From the NCBI GenBank assembly GCA_016196415.1, contig JACPXS010000026.1, forward strand, positions 1-10,388: a DNA stretch of 10,388 nt. Reading direction: 5' to 3'. The position numbers and the translations under genes were made by a program. Shown piece after piece: positions 1 through 6,286 of this stretch; the stretch's first letter is position 1; every line of letters starts with the position of its first letter. Source of the stretch: Candidatus Omnitrophota bacterium. Its GTDB lineage: Bacteria; Omnitrophota; Koll11; Aquiviventales; Aquiviventaceae. The notes beneath the pieces were generated by a model. That model was not told the DNA's origin. It saw nothing but the letters and a program-made list of their open reading frames with translations, and did not search any database.

Positions 1-640
1 CGTTAATCTCCGTCACGCGGCGGGCGATCAGCGGCGAGGCGCGTCGGAGCGTCTCCAACACCCGCAGCGCAAGCGCCAGGCGCTCATCGCGATGTTCCGC
101 GCCCGCTCTCAGCACCGCTCCTGGCCGTTGAATCCCGACGAAGCGAACGAGCCGCTCAAGCGGGGCTGCCTGCCCTTCCGGCAGGAGAAATCCGTCTTGA
201 TCGACAGCGTGCCACCAGCTTCCCTTGGTCGCCCCTCGCGCCGCCGTCCCCTCCAGGCGAACCTGAGCCACGGGTACGCGGGGGATGGCTTCAATGCGAA
301 TCGTATCCGGCAATTCTCGGACCACTCGGACGTCCTTTAACCACGGCTGCTGCTGTGCGAGCTCCTCGGCAAGGGCCTGCAGATCGACGCTCCACACGTT
401 TGCGCCGATGAGCGAGGGACGAAGCTGAAACGCCGGCTGGGGCGGCAGGGCGATGTGCTGGATCTGGAACGCCTCGGTGTGCTGGGCGTACCACCAACTT
501 CCCCACCCCATGCCCAGCAGGAGCACCGCTGTCAGAAACGGTTGGGGGTGATGAATCGTCCAGCGTCCCAGCGCGGTCAACCCCTGCCCCACCCGCGGGA
601 ACAGCCCGATGATGCGCTGAGACCGCCGACGCCGCCTCAT
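1..640 (-). CDS. ftsQ: Cell division protein FtsQ/DivIB, 5' part (truncated by window edge)
   Basis: Reading the minus strand from an ATG at 640 gives 213 codons without a stop to the window edge, so the C-terminus is missing. FtsQ is the bitopic divisome protein that bridges early and late division proteins at the septum. Visible parts: a very basic cytoplasmic start (MRRRRRSQR), one membrane segment at about residues 33-51 ending in an aromatic cluster (GWGSWWY), then a periplasmic POTRA-type domain at about residues 57-128. The POTRA domain holds the family-typical stretch LIGANVWSVDL (77-87), PWLKDVRVVRELPDTIRIE (99-117) and a PVA element (123-125). After it comes a DQDGFLLPEG strand (147-156), matching the usual 'VDADGVVF' position. 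The start codon shares ATGA with the ddl stop and no clear Shine-Dalgarno precedes it, which suggests coupled translation. Identity is inferred from this domain pattern plus its position directly after ddl. Confidence 0.9.
   Translation of the reverse strand, partial: MRRRRRSQRIIGLFPRVGQGLTALGRWTIHHPQPFLTAVLLLGMGWGSWWYAQHTEAFQIQHIALPPQPAFQLRPSLIGANVWSVDLQALAEELAQQQPWLKDVRVVRELPDTIRIEAIPRVPVAQVRLEGTAARGATKGSWWHAVDQDGFLLPEGQAAPLERLVRFVGIQRPGAVLRAGAEHRDERLALALRVLETLRRASPLIARRVTEIN
637..640 (-). other. ATGA stop-start overlap, ddl/ftsQ
   Basis: On the minus strand the ddl stop TGA and the ftsQ start ATG share the four bases ATGA. The bases upstream (GCACGTCTCCGTGCC) lack a purine-rich Shine-Dalgarno, so ftsQ is probably translated by ribosomes terminating on ddl. 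That mechanism is an inference from the overlap. Confidence 0.85.
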
Positions 641-1659
641 GGCACGGAGACGTGCGCGAGATCCGACGTGCTCCGCCACGCGCCCTGAAGGGACGGAGCC
701 GCCATCATCACCACCTGCTCGCACAGCTCATCGTAGGAGAGGTGCACGCAGGCCGCCGCTTTTGGCAGCAGGCTGGTTGGCGTGAATCCGGGGATCGTGT
801 TCACCTCAAGAATCACCGGGACCTCGCGGTGATCCAGGATGAGATCCACTCGTGAGAGGTGCCGGCAACCCAAGGCTCGGTGCGCGGTCAGCGCCGATGC
901 CTCAACCGCCTGGGCCATCTCCGCGGGAAGCTCGGCTGGCACCAGGTACTCGGTTAACCCTTTCGTATACTTGGCCGCGTAGTCGAAGAACGGCTGGCGC
1001 GGGCGAATCTCAATGATCGGAAGCGGCTCCTCTCCGAGAATCCCCACCGTCAGCTCGCGCCCGGCAATGAATTCCTCGATGACCACGTGGGGGCCATAGC
1101 GGCCGGCGGCGGCGAGGGCCGGCGCGAGATGATCCTCGGCCTGGACGATGGACACGCCAAGACTGGAGCCTTGGTTGATCGGTTTCACCACGACCGGATA
1201 GGTGAATGAGTCGAGGGCCGGCGCGTCCGAAGTCATTCGCCCCTGCGCGGTCCCGGCGGCGCGCCTCGCCAGCGTCACGGTCTTCCAGCGCGGAACCGAC
1301 AATCCCGCGGCTTCAAAGCGGCGCCTGGAGGCCGCCTTATCCATCCCGAGTCGGCTCGCGCGCGCATCAGAGCCCGTATACGGCACGTGACAGTCTTCGC
1401 ACAGTTGTTGGATCGTCCCGTCTTCGCCAAACGCCCCGTGCAGGGCGATGAACACCACATCCGGCCCGATCTGATGGATCGCGCGCTTGACCAGGGCACA
1501 GGCTTTCACCGGCGTCACCGTCTTCGGAATCACCACCGGCTCCACGACCCAGTGACGGCGGGTGAGTGCTTCGACGACGCCCGTTCCGCTGTTGAGCGAG
1601 ACGTCGTGCTCTTCGGAGGGCCCGCCCATGATGACGGCCACCTTGCGTGGAGGGTTCAT
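637..1659 (-). CDS. ddl: D-alanine--D-alanine ligase
   Basis: 340-residue ATP-grasp ligase that joins two D-Ala to make the dipeptide used by MurF; cytoplasmic. Family motifs in order: GGPSEEHDVS (12-21, E17 matching the catalytic Glu of DdlB), HGAFGEDGTIQ (74-84), PYTGS (93-97), MDKAASRRRF (106-115), VVVKPINQGSSLGVS (156-170, S165), EEFIAGRELTVGILGEE (195-211), FFDYAAKY (224-231) and SRVDLIL (269-275). The metal-binding EVNTIPGFTPTS lies at 285-296, with E285 and N287. Tyr231 in the omega loop, with E17 and S165, matches the D-Ala-D-Ala type rather than VanA-type D-lactate ligases. Length is normal for the family. The ATG at 1659 has GGAAGGA four bases upstream. The gene sits 61 bases after murB and overlaps ftsQ by ATGA, the usual dcw position. 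No key residue is missing. Confidence 0.97.
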   Translation of the reverse strand: MNPPRKVAVIMGGPSEEHDVSLNSGTGVVEALTRRHWVVEPVVIPKTVTPVKACALVKRAIHQIGPDVVFIALHGAFGEDGTIQQLCEDCHVPYTGSDARASRLGMDKAASRRRFEAAGLSVPRWKTVTLARRAAGTAQGRMTSDAPALDSFTYPVVVKPINQGSSLGVSIVQAEDHLAPALAAAGRYGPHVVIEEFIAGRELTVGILGEEPLPIIEIRPRQPFFDYAAKYTKGLTEYLVPAELPAEMAQAVEASALTAHRALGCRHLSRVDLILDHREVPVILEVNTIPGFTPTSLLPKAAACVHLSYDELCEQVVMMAAPSLQGAWRSTSDLAHVSVP

Positions 1660-1720
1660 GGCATCCTTCCCGAGCGGCTGGCGCGTTGCAACGAGCGCGC
1701 AGCCCGCCTCTCGAACGCCA

Positions 1721-2611
1721 TCACGGGGTCCATTGCTCTCCGATCAAGCGGACTTCAGGCTCTAAGACCACTCGAAAAACCTGATCGACGCGACGCTGGA
1801 TATACTCCATCAACGACAGCACATCATCGCAGGTCGCCTGCCCGAGATTCACAATAAAGTTGGCGTGCCGGTGGGACACCTGGGCATCGCCAATCCGAGC
1901 CCCTTTGAGCCCGGCCTGGTCAATCAATCGGCCCGCGCTGATCCCCGGCGGATTCTTAAACGCGCAGCCGGCCGACGGCTGGCCGACCTCTTGGGTGGTG
2001 TTGCGATGCTGCAACGCGCGTCGGATGCGTTGATACGCCTCTTCGGGTGGAACGGTCGGGAACCGCAACACCACCTCCGCCACAATGCCGGGCTCAAAGG
2101 CGGTATAGCGATAGCTGAACCGAAGCTGGTCCCGAGTGAGCTGCCGGACCGTTCCATCGAATGAGACCACGCAAATCCGCTGGACGAACCGTCCGATCTC
2201 CTGCGCGTTCATGGCCACCGCACCGCCGATCTGTCCCGGCAACCCCGCGAGCGCTTCCAGGTCGCCCCAGCCGTGTCGACTGGCGAGAAACACGAGGCGT
2301 TGCGTCAGCAAGGAGGCTCCGCAGGAGACTTCCGCGGTCGGCGCGCCCGGTTGGCTGATCTCCCGGATCGTGCGAAACTCGCGGCCCAAGTGGATGGTAA
2401 CGCCGCGAATTCCGCGATCCGCCGCGAGCGTGTTGGTCCCACCCCCGATCACCGACACCGGTAGGCCAAGCCTGAACGCGTCCCGCAGCACGCTGACGAA
2501 CTCCTCCAGCGTGGACGGTTCCGCGAACCACTCAGCCGGTCCGCCGATGCGAAAGCTCGTATGATTGGCGAGCGGCTCTTGCGGGCGCATGCAACCGTGT
2601 GGCCACATCAT
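1721..2611 (-). CDS. murB: UDP-N-acetylenolpyruvoylglucosamine reductase MurB
   Basis: FAD- and NADPH-dependent reductase that converts UDP-GlcNAc-enolpyruvate to UDP-MurNAc; cytoplasmic. From the ATG at 2611 the protein has 296 residues. Motifs: PLANHTSFRIGGPAEWF (about 13-29), the FAD-binding VIGGGTNTLAADRGIRG (54-70), LAGLPGQIGGAVAMNA (121-136), SYRYTAF (166-172, the Tyr-Arg pair), SAGCAFKNP (213-221), RLIDQAGLKG (228-237), QVSHRHANFIVN (244-255) and EPEVRLIG (284-291, catalytic Glu286). The residue that usually is the Ser proton donor (SAGS) is Cys216 here. The open frame runs back to 2710, but the 2611 start has GGAGAG seven bases upstream and gives the normal N-terminal length; ATGs at 2608 and 2590 are alternatives. 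With this start the gene overlaps murC by 80 bases. Confidence 0.95.
   Translation of the reverse strand: MMWPHGCMRPQEPLANHTSFRIGGPAEWFAEPSTLEEFVSVLRDAFRLGLPVSVIGGGTNTLAADRGIRGVTIHLGREFRTIREISQPGAPTAEVSCGASLLTQRLVFLASRHGWGDLEALAGLPGQIGGAVAMNAQEIGRFVQRICVVSFDGTVRQLTRDQLRFSYRYTAFEPGIVAEVVLRFPTVPPEEAYQRIRRALQHRNTTQEVGQPSAGCAFKNPPGISAGRLIDQAGLKGARIGDAQVSHRHANFIVNLGQATCDDVLSLMEYIQRRVDQVFRVVLEPEVRLIGEQWTP
2532..2611 (-). other. 80-base out-of-frame overlap of murC and murB
   Basis: The MurC C-terminus from the end of its GAGDIGEL motif to its stop, and the MurB N-terminus up to its GGPAEWF element, are read from the same bases in different frames. Both partners contain conserved family residues here (MurC up to about VATRL, MurB from PLANHTSFRIGG onward). 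The extra MurC tail after VATRL has no family conservation that I recognise and may simply be the reading frame running on to the next stop. Confidence 0.8.
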
Positions 2612-3947
2612 GACACAGCTCTCCGATATCGCCTGCGCCGAGAAAGAAGATCGTGTCTCCTGGGCAAGCGATCTGGGTGACAAACGCGGTGAGGTCTTGC
2701 TTGGGGACATAGCGGACGCACGGGTGGCCTTGGGCCTTGATCAAGCCCGCCAACCGCTCCCCGGAGACGCCGGGGATGGGTGACTCAAACGCGGGATAGA
2801 TGTCCGTGACGATGAGGCCGTCGGCCCGCTCGAAACACGTGCTGAACTCGCGCTCCAACGATTGGGTCCGAGAAAAACGGTGGGGCTGGAAGACCACGAC
2901 CCGGTGGCGATTCCTCACCGCATCAGCCGCCAGCGTCGCGCGAATCTCAGCGGGGTGATGGGCGTAATCTTCCACAAACCAGATGTCGCTCGGCAGCCGA
3001 AGGACTTGGAATCGCCGGCCGGTCCCGCGGAAATCCGCAAGGGCTTCTTTCACCGTCACGATGGCGAGGTCTAACGTCAGGCCAAGCGCGATGACCCCAA
3101 GGGCGTTCAGGACGTTATGGCGGCCAGGAACCTGAAGCGTCACCGTCCCCAGCGAGCGACCCTTGTAGGACGCCCGAAAGCTGCTGCCCCGCTCGGTCAG
3201 CGCGAGGCGATCAGCCGTGATCTCCGCGCCCGGATCCAACCCGTAGTCCAGTTGGGAGCGATGCGAGAGCACGCGGCGCACCACCGGATCGTCGTAACAG
3301 CGGATCAAGCTTCCTCCTGGCCTGATCTGGCTTACGAACTGCTCAAACGCGGCCACGAGGCGGTCAAAGCTGTGATAATGATTGAGGTGCTCTCGGTCAA
3401 TGTTGGTGACGATGGCCACGCGAGGCGCCAGATGCAAGAACGAGCCGTCAGATTCATCGGTTTCAGCCACGAGGTGGGTCCCGTTCCCCGCGCGCGCGTT
3501 GGTGCCCAAGGACAACATCATCCCGCCCACGACCACCGTGGGATCCCAACCCGCCTGAATCAACAGCTGCGATGCCATGCCTGAGGTCGTGGTCTTTCCG
3601 TGCGCGCCGGCGACCGCGATCAAGCGCCGGTCAGCGGCCAGCTCGGCGAGCAGCTCTCCGCGGCTGATCGCCCGAATCCCTCGATGGCGCGCCTGGAACA
3701 GCTCCGGCTCTCGCTCAGGAATCGCAGCACTGTAGATCAGCAGATCCATCGGTTGCTCGAGGTGCTTCGCGTCATGGCCGACGGCAATGTTCGCACCCCG
3801 TTCCTGCAGCCGACGAGAGGAGGCGTTGAGCTTCGCATCACACCCGGACACGACGCAGCCGTGTTCGAGGCAGATCGAGGCCAAGCCGCTCATCCCGATT
3901 CCGCCGATTCCCATGAAATGCAGACGCATCCCGCGCTGGATCGCCAT
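2532..3947 (-). CDS. murC: UDP-N-acetylmuramate--L-alanine ligase MurC
   Basis: Cytoplasmic Mur ligase that adds L-Ala to UDP-MurNAc using ATP. From the ATG at 3947 it has 471 residues, normal for MurC. Motifs: Rossmann loop MGIGGIGMSG (12-21), P-loop AGAHGKTTT (113-121), ETDESDGSF (162-170), NIDREHLNHY (182-191), PGRHNVLNAL (274-283), EDYAHHPAE (326-334), FQPHRFSRT (353-361), DIYPAFESPIPG (382-393) and GAGDIGEL (437-444). The AHGKTTT, HHP and GAGDI signatures separate it from MurD, MurE and MurF. The frame is open to 3998, but that start has no Shine-Dalgarno and would add an Arg-rich leader absent from the family. 3947 lies four bases after murG, with a weak GAGG twelve bases upstream. About 20 residues follow the last conserved motif region, and they are encoded by DNA that also encodes the MurB N-terminus. 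Confidence 0.96.
   Translation of the reverse strand: MAIQRGMRLHFMGIGGIGMSGLASICLEHGCVVSGCDAKLNASSRRLQERGANIAVGHDAKHLEQPMDLLIYSAAIPEREPELFQARHRGIRAISRGELLAELAADRRLIAVAGAHGKTTTSGMASQLLIQAGWDPTVVVGGMMLSLGTNARAGNGTHLVAETDESDGSFLHLAPRVAIVTNIDREHLNHYHSFDRLVAAFEQFVSQIRPGGSLIRCYDDPVVRRVLSHRSQLDYGLDPGAEITADRLALTERGSSFRASYKGRSLGTVTLQVPGRHNVLNALGVIALGLTLDLAIVTVKEALADFRGTGRRFQVLRLPSDIWFVEDYAHHPAEIRATLAADAVRNRHRVVVFQPHRFSRTQSLEREFSTCFERADGLIVTDIYPAFESPIPGVSGERLAGLIKAQGHPCVRYVPKQDLTAFVTQIACPGDTIFFLGAGDIGELCHDVATRLHAPARAARQSYELSHRRTG
2619..2624 (-). promoter_or_regulatory. Ribosome binding site of murB inside murC
   Basis: GGAGAG on the minus strand, seven bases before the ATG at 2611. It decides the murB start over the upstream codons of the same open frame. 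The same bases encode the Gly-Glu of the conserved GAGDIGEL motif near the end of MurC, so the site is doubly constrained. Confidence 0.6.
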
Positions 3948-3951
3948 CGCG

Positions 3952-5211
3952 TTATCGAGCCTCGGTTCCAGCGCAGACGGAAACCGCCTCCTGGGCATCG
4001 GGCGTACCGGTCGCGTGAGCCGTCAGCTCACCAGCGCGGGGGGTCGGCTCTTCTCCGCGAGCGACGGCGGCGATCGCCTCCGCCAGGCGCTCGGCGGCCG
4101 CGGCGCAATCGAGCTGGCGCATCTGCCAGCCCATCATCCCCCGCAACCGGTGATCCGTCAGGATGCGCCGCACCGCAACCAAGAAGCGCTCGGGGCTCGC
4201 CTGGGACTCCTCCAGTAGGAGGCCGCCGCCGACGGTTGTCGCCAGCCGGGCGTTCATCCGCTGATGACCGCTGGCGTGCGGGTACGGAAGGAGAATCGCC
4301 GGCAGGCCGCAACGGGCTAACTCAGCAAGCGTCGAGGCGCCGGCGCGCGCAACCGCCAGGTCCGCGTGCGCGTACGCCAATGCCATCTCGACCAGAAAGG
4401 GCGCGACCCACGCCTGCACGCCTTGGACGGCATAGGCCTGCTTCACCGCAGCCTCATCAGCCATCCCGGTCAGATGGATGACCTGCCAGGTCGCCCGCTC
4501 CTCCTCGCTGAGCAGCGCCGGGACGCGGAGCATGAGCTGGTTCATGGCTCGGGCGCCCTGGCTGCCCCCGAGGATAAGGAGTGTGGGGCGATCCGGCACG
4601 AAGCCGAAGCGCTCCGCGGCCTGGGCTCGCGATGCCCGTCCGATGTCCTCACGAATCGGCATGCCCGTCACCACGGCGGAGGAGCCGTTGAGCCGCTCCT
4701 GAGTCTCCGGGAATGAGATCGCCACGCGATCCACCCAAGAAGCCAGCCACCGGTTAGCTCGTCCCAACACGACGTTCTGTTCATGGATCAGACAGCGAAT
4801 GCCCTGGGGGCGGATCTGACGAAGGCGCCAACTCAGCGGCGGCAGGCCGCGGCGCAGACGGGCCGCGATGAGCACCGGGACAGACATCCAACCGCCAAAC
4901 CCCACCACCACGTCAGGCGCAAACGTCTCGAAACACCGCTGCGCCCGGCCCCAGAGCCGACCGCATTGCCACAAACGCTCCAGCGGATTCCTTGAAGCGG
5001 CCAAGGGGATGGGATCCACCTCAACGGATTCACGCCGCATCCGGTGGGTCAGCGCCGCGGCGAATCCGGCCAGATGGGGACGTTGCGCATACCAAATTTT
5101 GGTGAAGGCTCCACGGCGCGCGAGCGCGCCGGCCACCTCCACAGCAGGAATCAAATGGCCGCCGCTTCCTTCAGCGACTAAGAGTACCCGCAGGGGTAAA
5201 TCGTTCGCCAT
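3952..5211 (-). CDS. murG: UDP-GlcNAc:lipid I GlcNAc transferase MurG
   Basis: GT28 glycosyltransferase at the inner face of the membrane that adds GlcNAc to lipid I to make lipid II. 419 residues, longer than the usual 355-380. N-domain: GSGGHLIPA (15-23) in the place of GGTGGHxxP, FGGWMSVP (105-112) and HEQNVVLGRANRWLA (142-156). C-domain: GGSQGARAMNQ (215-225), HLTG (246-249), APFLVEMALAYAHADL (270-285), RAGASTLAEL (289-298) and PYPHASGHQRMNA (309-321). The extra length comes from an Arg/Trp-rich insert of about 18 residues (119-136) before HEQN and a Glu/Ala/Thr-rich tail of about 35 residues (385-419). The ATG at 5211 has AGG nine bases upstream and overlaps the ftsW end by 41 bases. murC starts four bases after its stop. 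Confidence 0.95.
   Translation of the reverse strand: MANDLPLRVLLVAEGSGGHLIPAVEVAGALARRGAFTKIWYAQRPHLAGFAAALTHRMRRESVEVDPIPLAASRNPLERLWQCGRLWGRAQRCFETFAPDVVVGFGGWMSVPVLIAARLRRGLPPLSWRLRQIRPQGIRCLIHEQNVVLGRANRWLASWVDRVAISFPETQERLNGSSAVVTGMPIREDIGRASRAQAAERFGFVPDRPTLLILGGSQGARAMNQLMLRVPALLSEEERATWQVIHLTGMADEAAVKQAYAVQGVQAWVAPFLVEMALAYAHADLAVARAGASTLAELARCGLPAILLPYPHASGHQRMNARLATTVGGGLLLEESQASPERFLVAVRRILTDHRLRGMMGWQMRQLDCAAAAERLAEAIAAVARGEEPTPRAGELTAHATGTPDAQEAVSVCAGTEAR
5171..5211 (-). other. 41-base out-of-frame overlap of ftsW and murG
   Basis: The last 13 codons and stop of ftsW, encoding the soluble tail after the last membrane helix, are also the first codons of murG up to the strand that leads into its GSGGH loop. 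The FtsW tail (KHGERFTPAGTLSR) is poorly conserved in the family, so the constraint is probably set by murG. Confidence 0.75.
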
Positions 5212-6286
5212 GTTTGCTCGCCTGAAAAATCAGCGCGCACGCCACAAGGTTCATCACCATGGAGCTGCCCCCGTATGACACCAACGGCAGCGGCAGCCCC
5301 TTGGTCGGCAACAGCCCCGTGACCACGCCGATGTTGATCATCGTTTCCAGACCGATCATCCCGACCAAGCCGCACACAAGGTACTTGCTGAACAAATCCT
5401 GGGCGGCGATCGCGATGCGAAACCCACACGCGAGGAAGAGCGCGAAGAGTCCGATGAGCGCCGTGCTCCCCAGGAGGCCGAGCTCTTCCCCCACGATCGC
5501 GAAGATGAAGTCGGTGTGCGCGCTCGGCAGAAAGAACAGCTTCTGCAGCGATGCGCCGATCCCCCGACCCACGAGGCCCCCGCTGGCTAACGCAAAGTAG
5601 GATTGCAGAATTTGGTAGCCGCTCCCTCGCGGATCGCCCCACGGATCAAGGAACGCCAGGATCCGACGCCGACGGTACTCTTCCCCTGCAACCAACAACA
5701 CCAGGACCACCGAGGCGACCAGGGCCACGCCTGCCAGATGCTGCCAACGCGCCTTGGCCACGCAGAGCAGCAAGAGCGCAACCGCGCCCATCGCCATGGT
5801 CGTCCCAAGATCCGGCTGAATGAGGACCAGGCCGGCCGTGAGGGCTGTGGCGATCAACGGAGGGAGTACCCCCCGCCAGAAGTCATGAATCTCACTCGCC
5901 CGACGCGCCAGCAAGTCCGCCAGGTAGAGAACGAGCGATAACTGCGCGAACTCCGATGGCTGGACGCTCCACCGCCCAACCCGAAACCATCGCTTCGCCC
6001 CCCCCACTTCTTGCCCAATGAGGAACACCAGGACCAGTGAGATGATGCTCGCAAGCAAAAGCCATCGGCCCACACGGCGCAGCTGGTCGTACGGAATCAT
6101 CAGGCAGCCGCACCCTGCCGCCATTCCGCAGGCAATCGCCGCCAGATGATGCAGGAGGAACTGGAGGCTCCCCCCATAGGTCGCCTCCGAGGCCATGGCG
6201 CTCGCGGAATAGACCGCGACGATGCCAATCCCAAGCAGGGCCAGGATGATGACGAGCATGAGCTGCCGCAATCGCTTCGGCGTCAT
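5171..6286 (-). CDS. ftsW: Septal peptidoglycan glycosyltransferase FtsW (SEDS family)
   Basis: Integral membrane SEDS polymerase that makes septal glycan strands from lipid II, normally together with a class B PBP (FtsI). 371 residues with a short basic N-terminus (MTPKRLRQ) and about ten hydrophobic segments from residue 9 to 356. Family motifs: GGAKRWFRVG (95-104), QPSEFAQL (109-116), IQPDLGTT (156-163), GYQILQSYFALASGGLVGRG (223-242), QKLFFLP (248-254), HTDFIFAIVGEELG (257-270) and PLPLVSYGGSS (332-342). Asp259 in HTDFIF aligns with the catalytic Asp of SEDS proteins (Asp297 of E. coli FtsW). Position between murD and murG favours FtsW over RodA. The start overlaps the murD stop as ATGA and has no Shine-Dalgarno (the bases before it read CACCTCCGG), so coupling to murD is likely. 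The stop lies inside murG. Confidence 0.96.
   Translation of the reverse strand: MTPKRLRQLMLVIILALLGIGIVAVYSASAMASEATYGGSLQFLLHHLAAIACGMAAGCGCLMIPYDQLRRVGRWLLLASIISLVLVFLIGQEVGGAKRWFRVGRWSVQPSEFAQLSLVLYLADLLARRASEIHDFWRGVLPPLIATALTAGLVLIQPDLGTTMAMGAVALLLLCVAKARWQHLAGVALVASVVLVLLVAGEEYRRRRILAFLDPWGDPRGSGYQILQSYFALASGGLVGRGIGASLQKLFFLPSAHTDFIFAIVGEELGLLGSTALIGLFALFLACGFRIAIAAQDLFSKYLVCGLVGMIGLETMINIGVVTGLLPTKGLPLPLVSYGGSSMVMNLVACALIFQASKHGERFTPAGTLSR
6283..6286 (-). other. ATGA stop-start overlap, murD/ftsW
   Basis: The murD TGA and ftsW ATG share ATGA on the minus strand. Because ftsW has no purine-rich site upstream, its translation probably depends on termination at murD. That dependence is an inference. 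Confidence 0.85.

Noticed and set aside
291..506. Minus-strand open frame of 71 codons
   Set aside because: It is out of frame with ftsQ, which covers the same bases with clear POTRA features.
1660..1721. ATG at 1721 overlapping the murB stop as an alternative ddl start
   Set aside because: It is out of frame with ddl, whose ATG at 1659 has its own GGAAGGA.
2612..2710. Longer murB reading from 2710
   Set aside because: The added residues (Ser/Pro-rich) are not MurB-like, overlap conserved murC codons, and the ATG at 2611 has a good ribosome site.
3987..3992. Perfect AGGAGG on the minus strand as a ribosome site for murC
   Set aside because: No ATG, GTG or TTG lies 5-10 bases downstream; the likely murC ATG is 39 bases away.
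3600..4481. Long plus-strand open frame of 293 codons
   Set aside because: It lies wholly antisense to murG and murC, and its product is Arg/Pro/Ser-rich with no domain. This is typical of the complement of G+C-rich genes.
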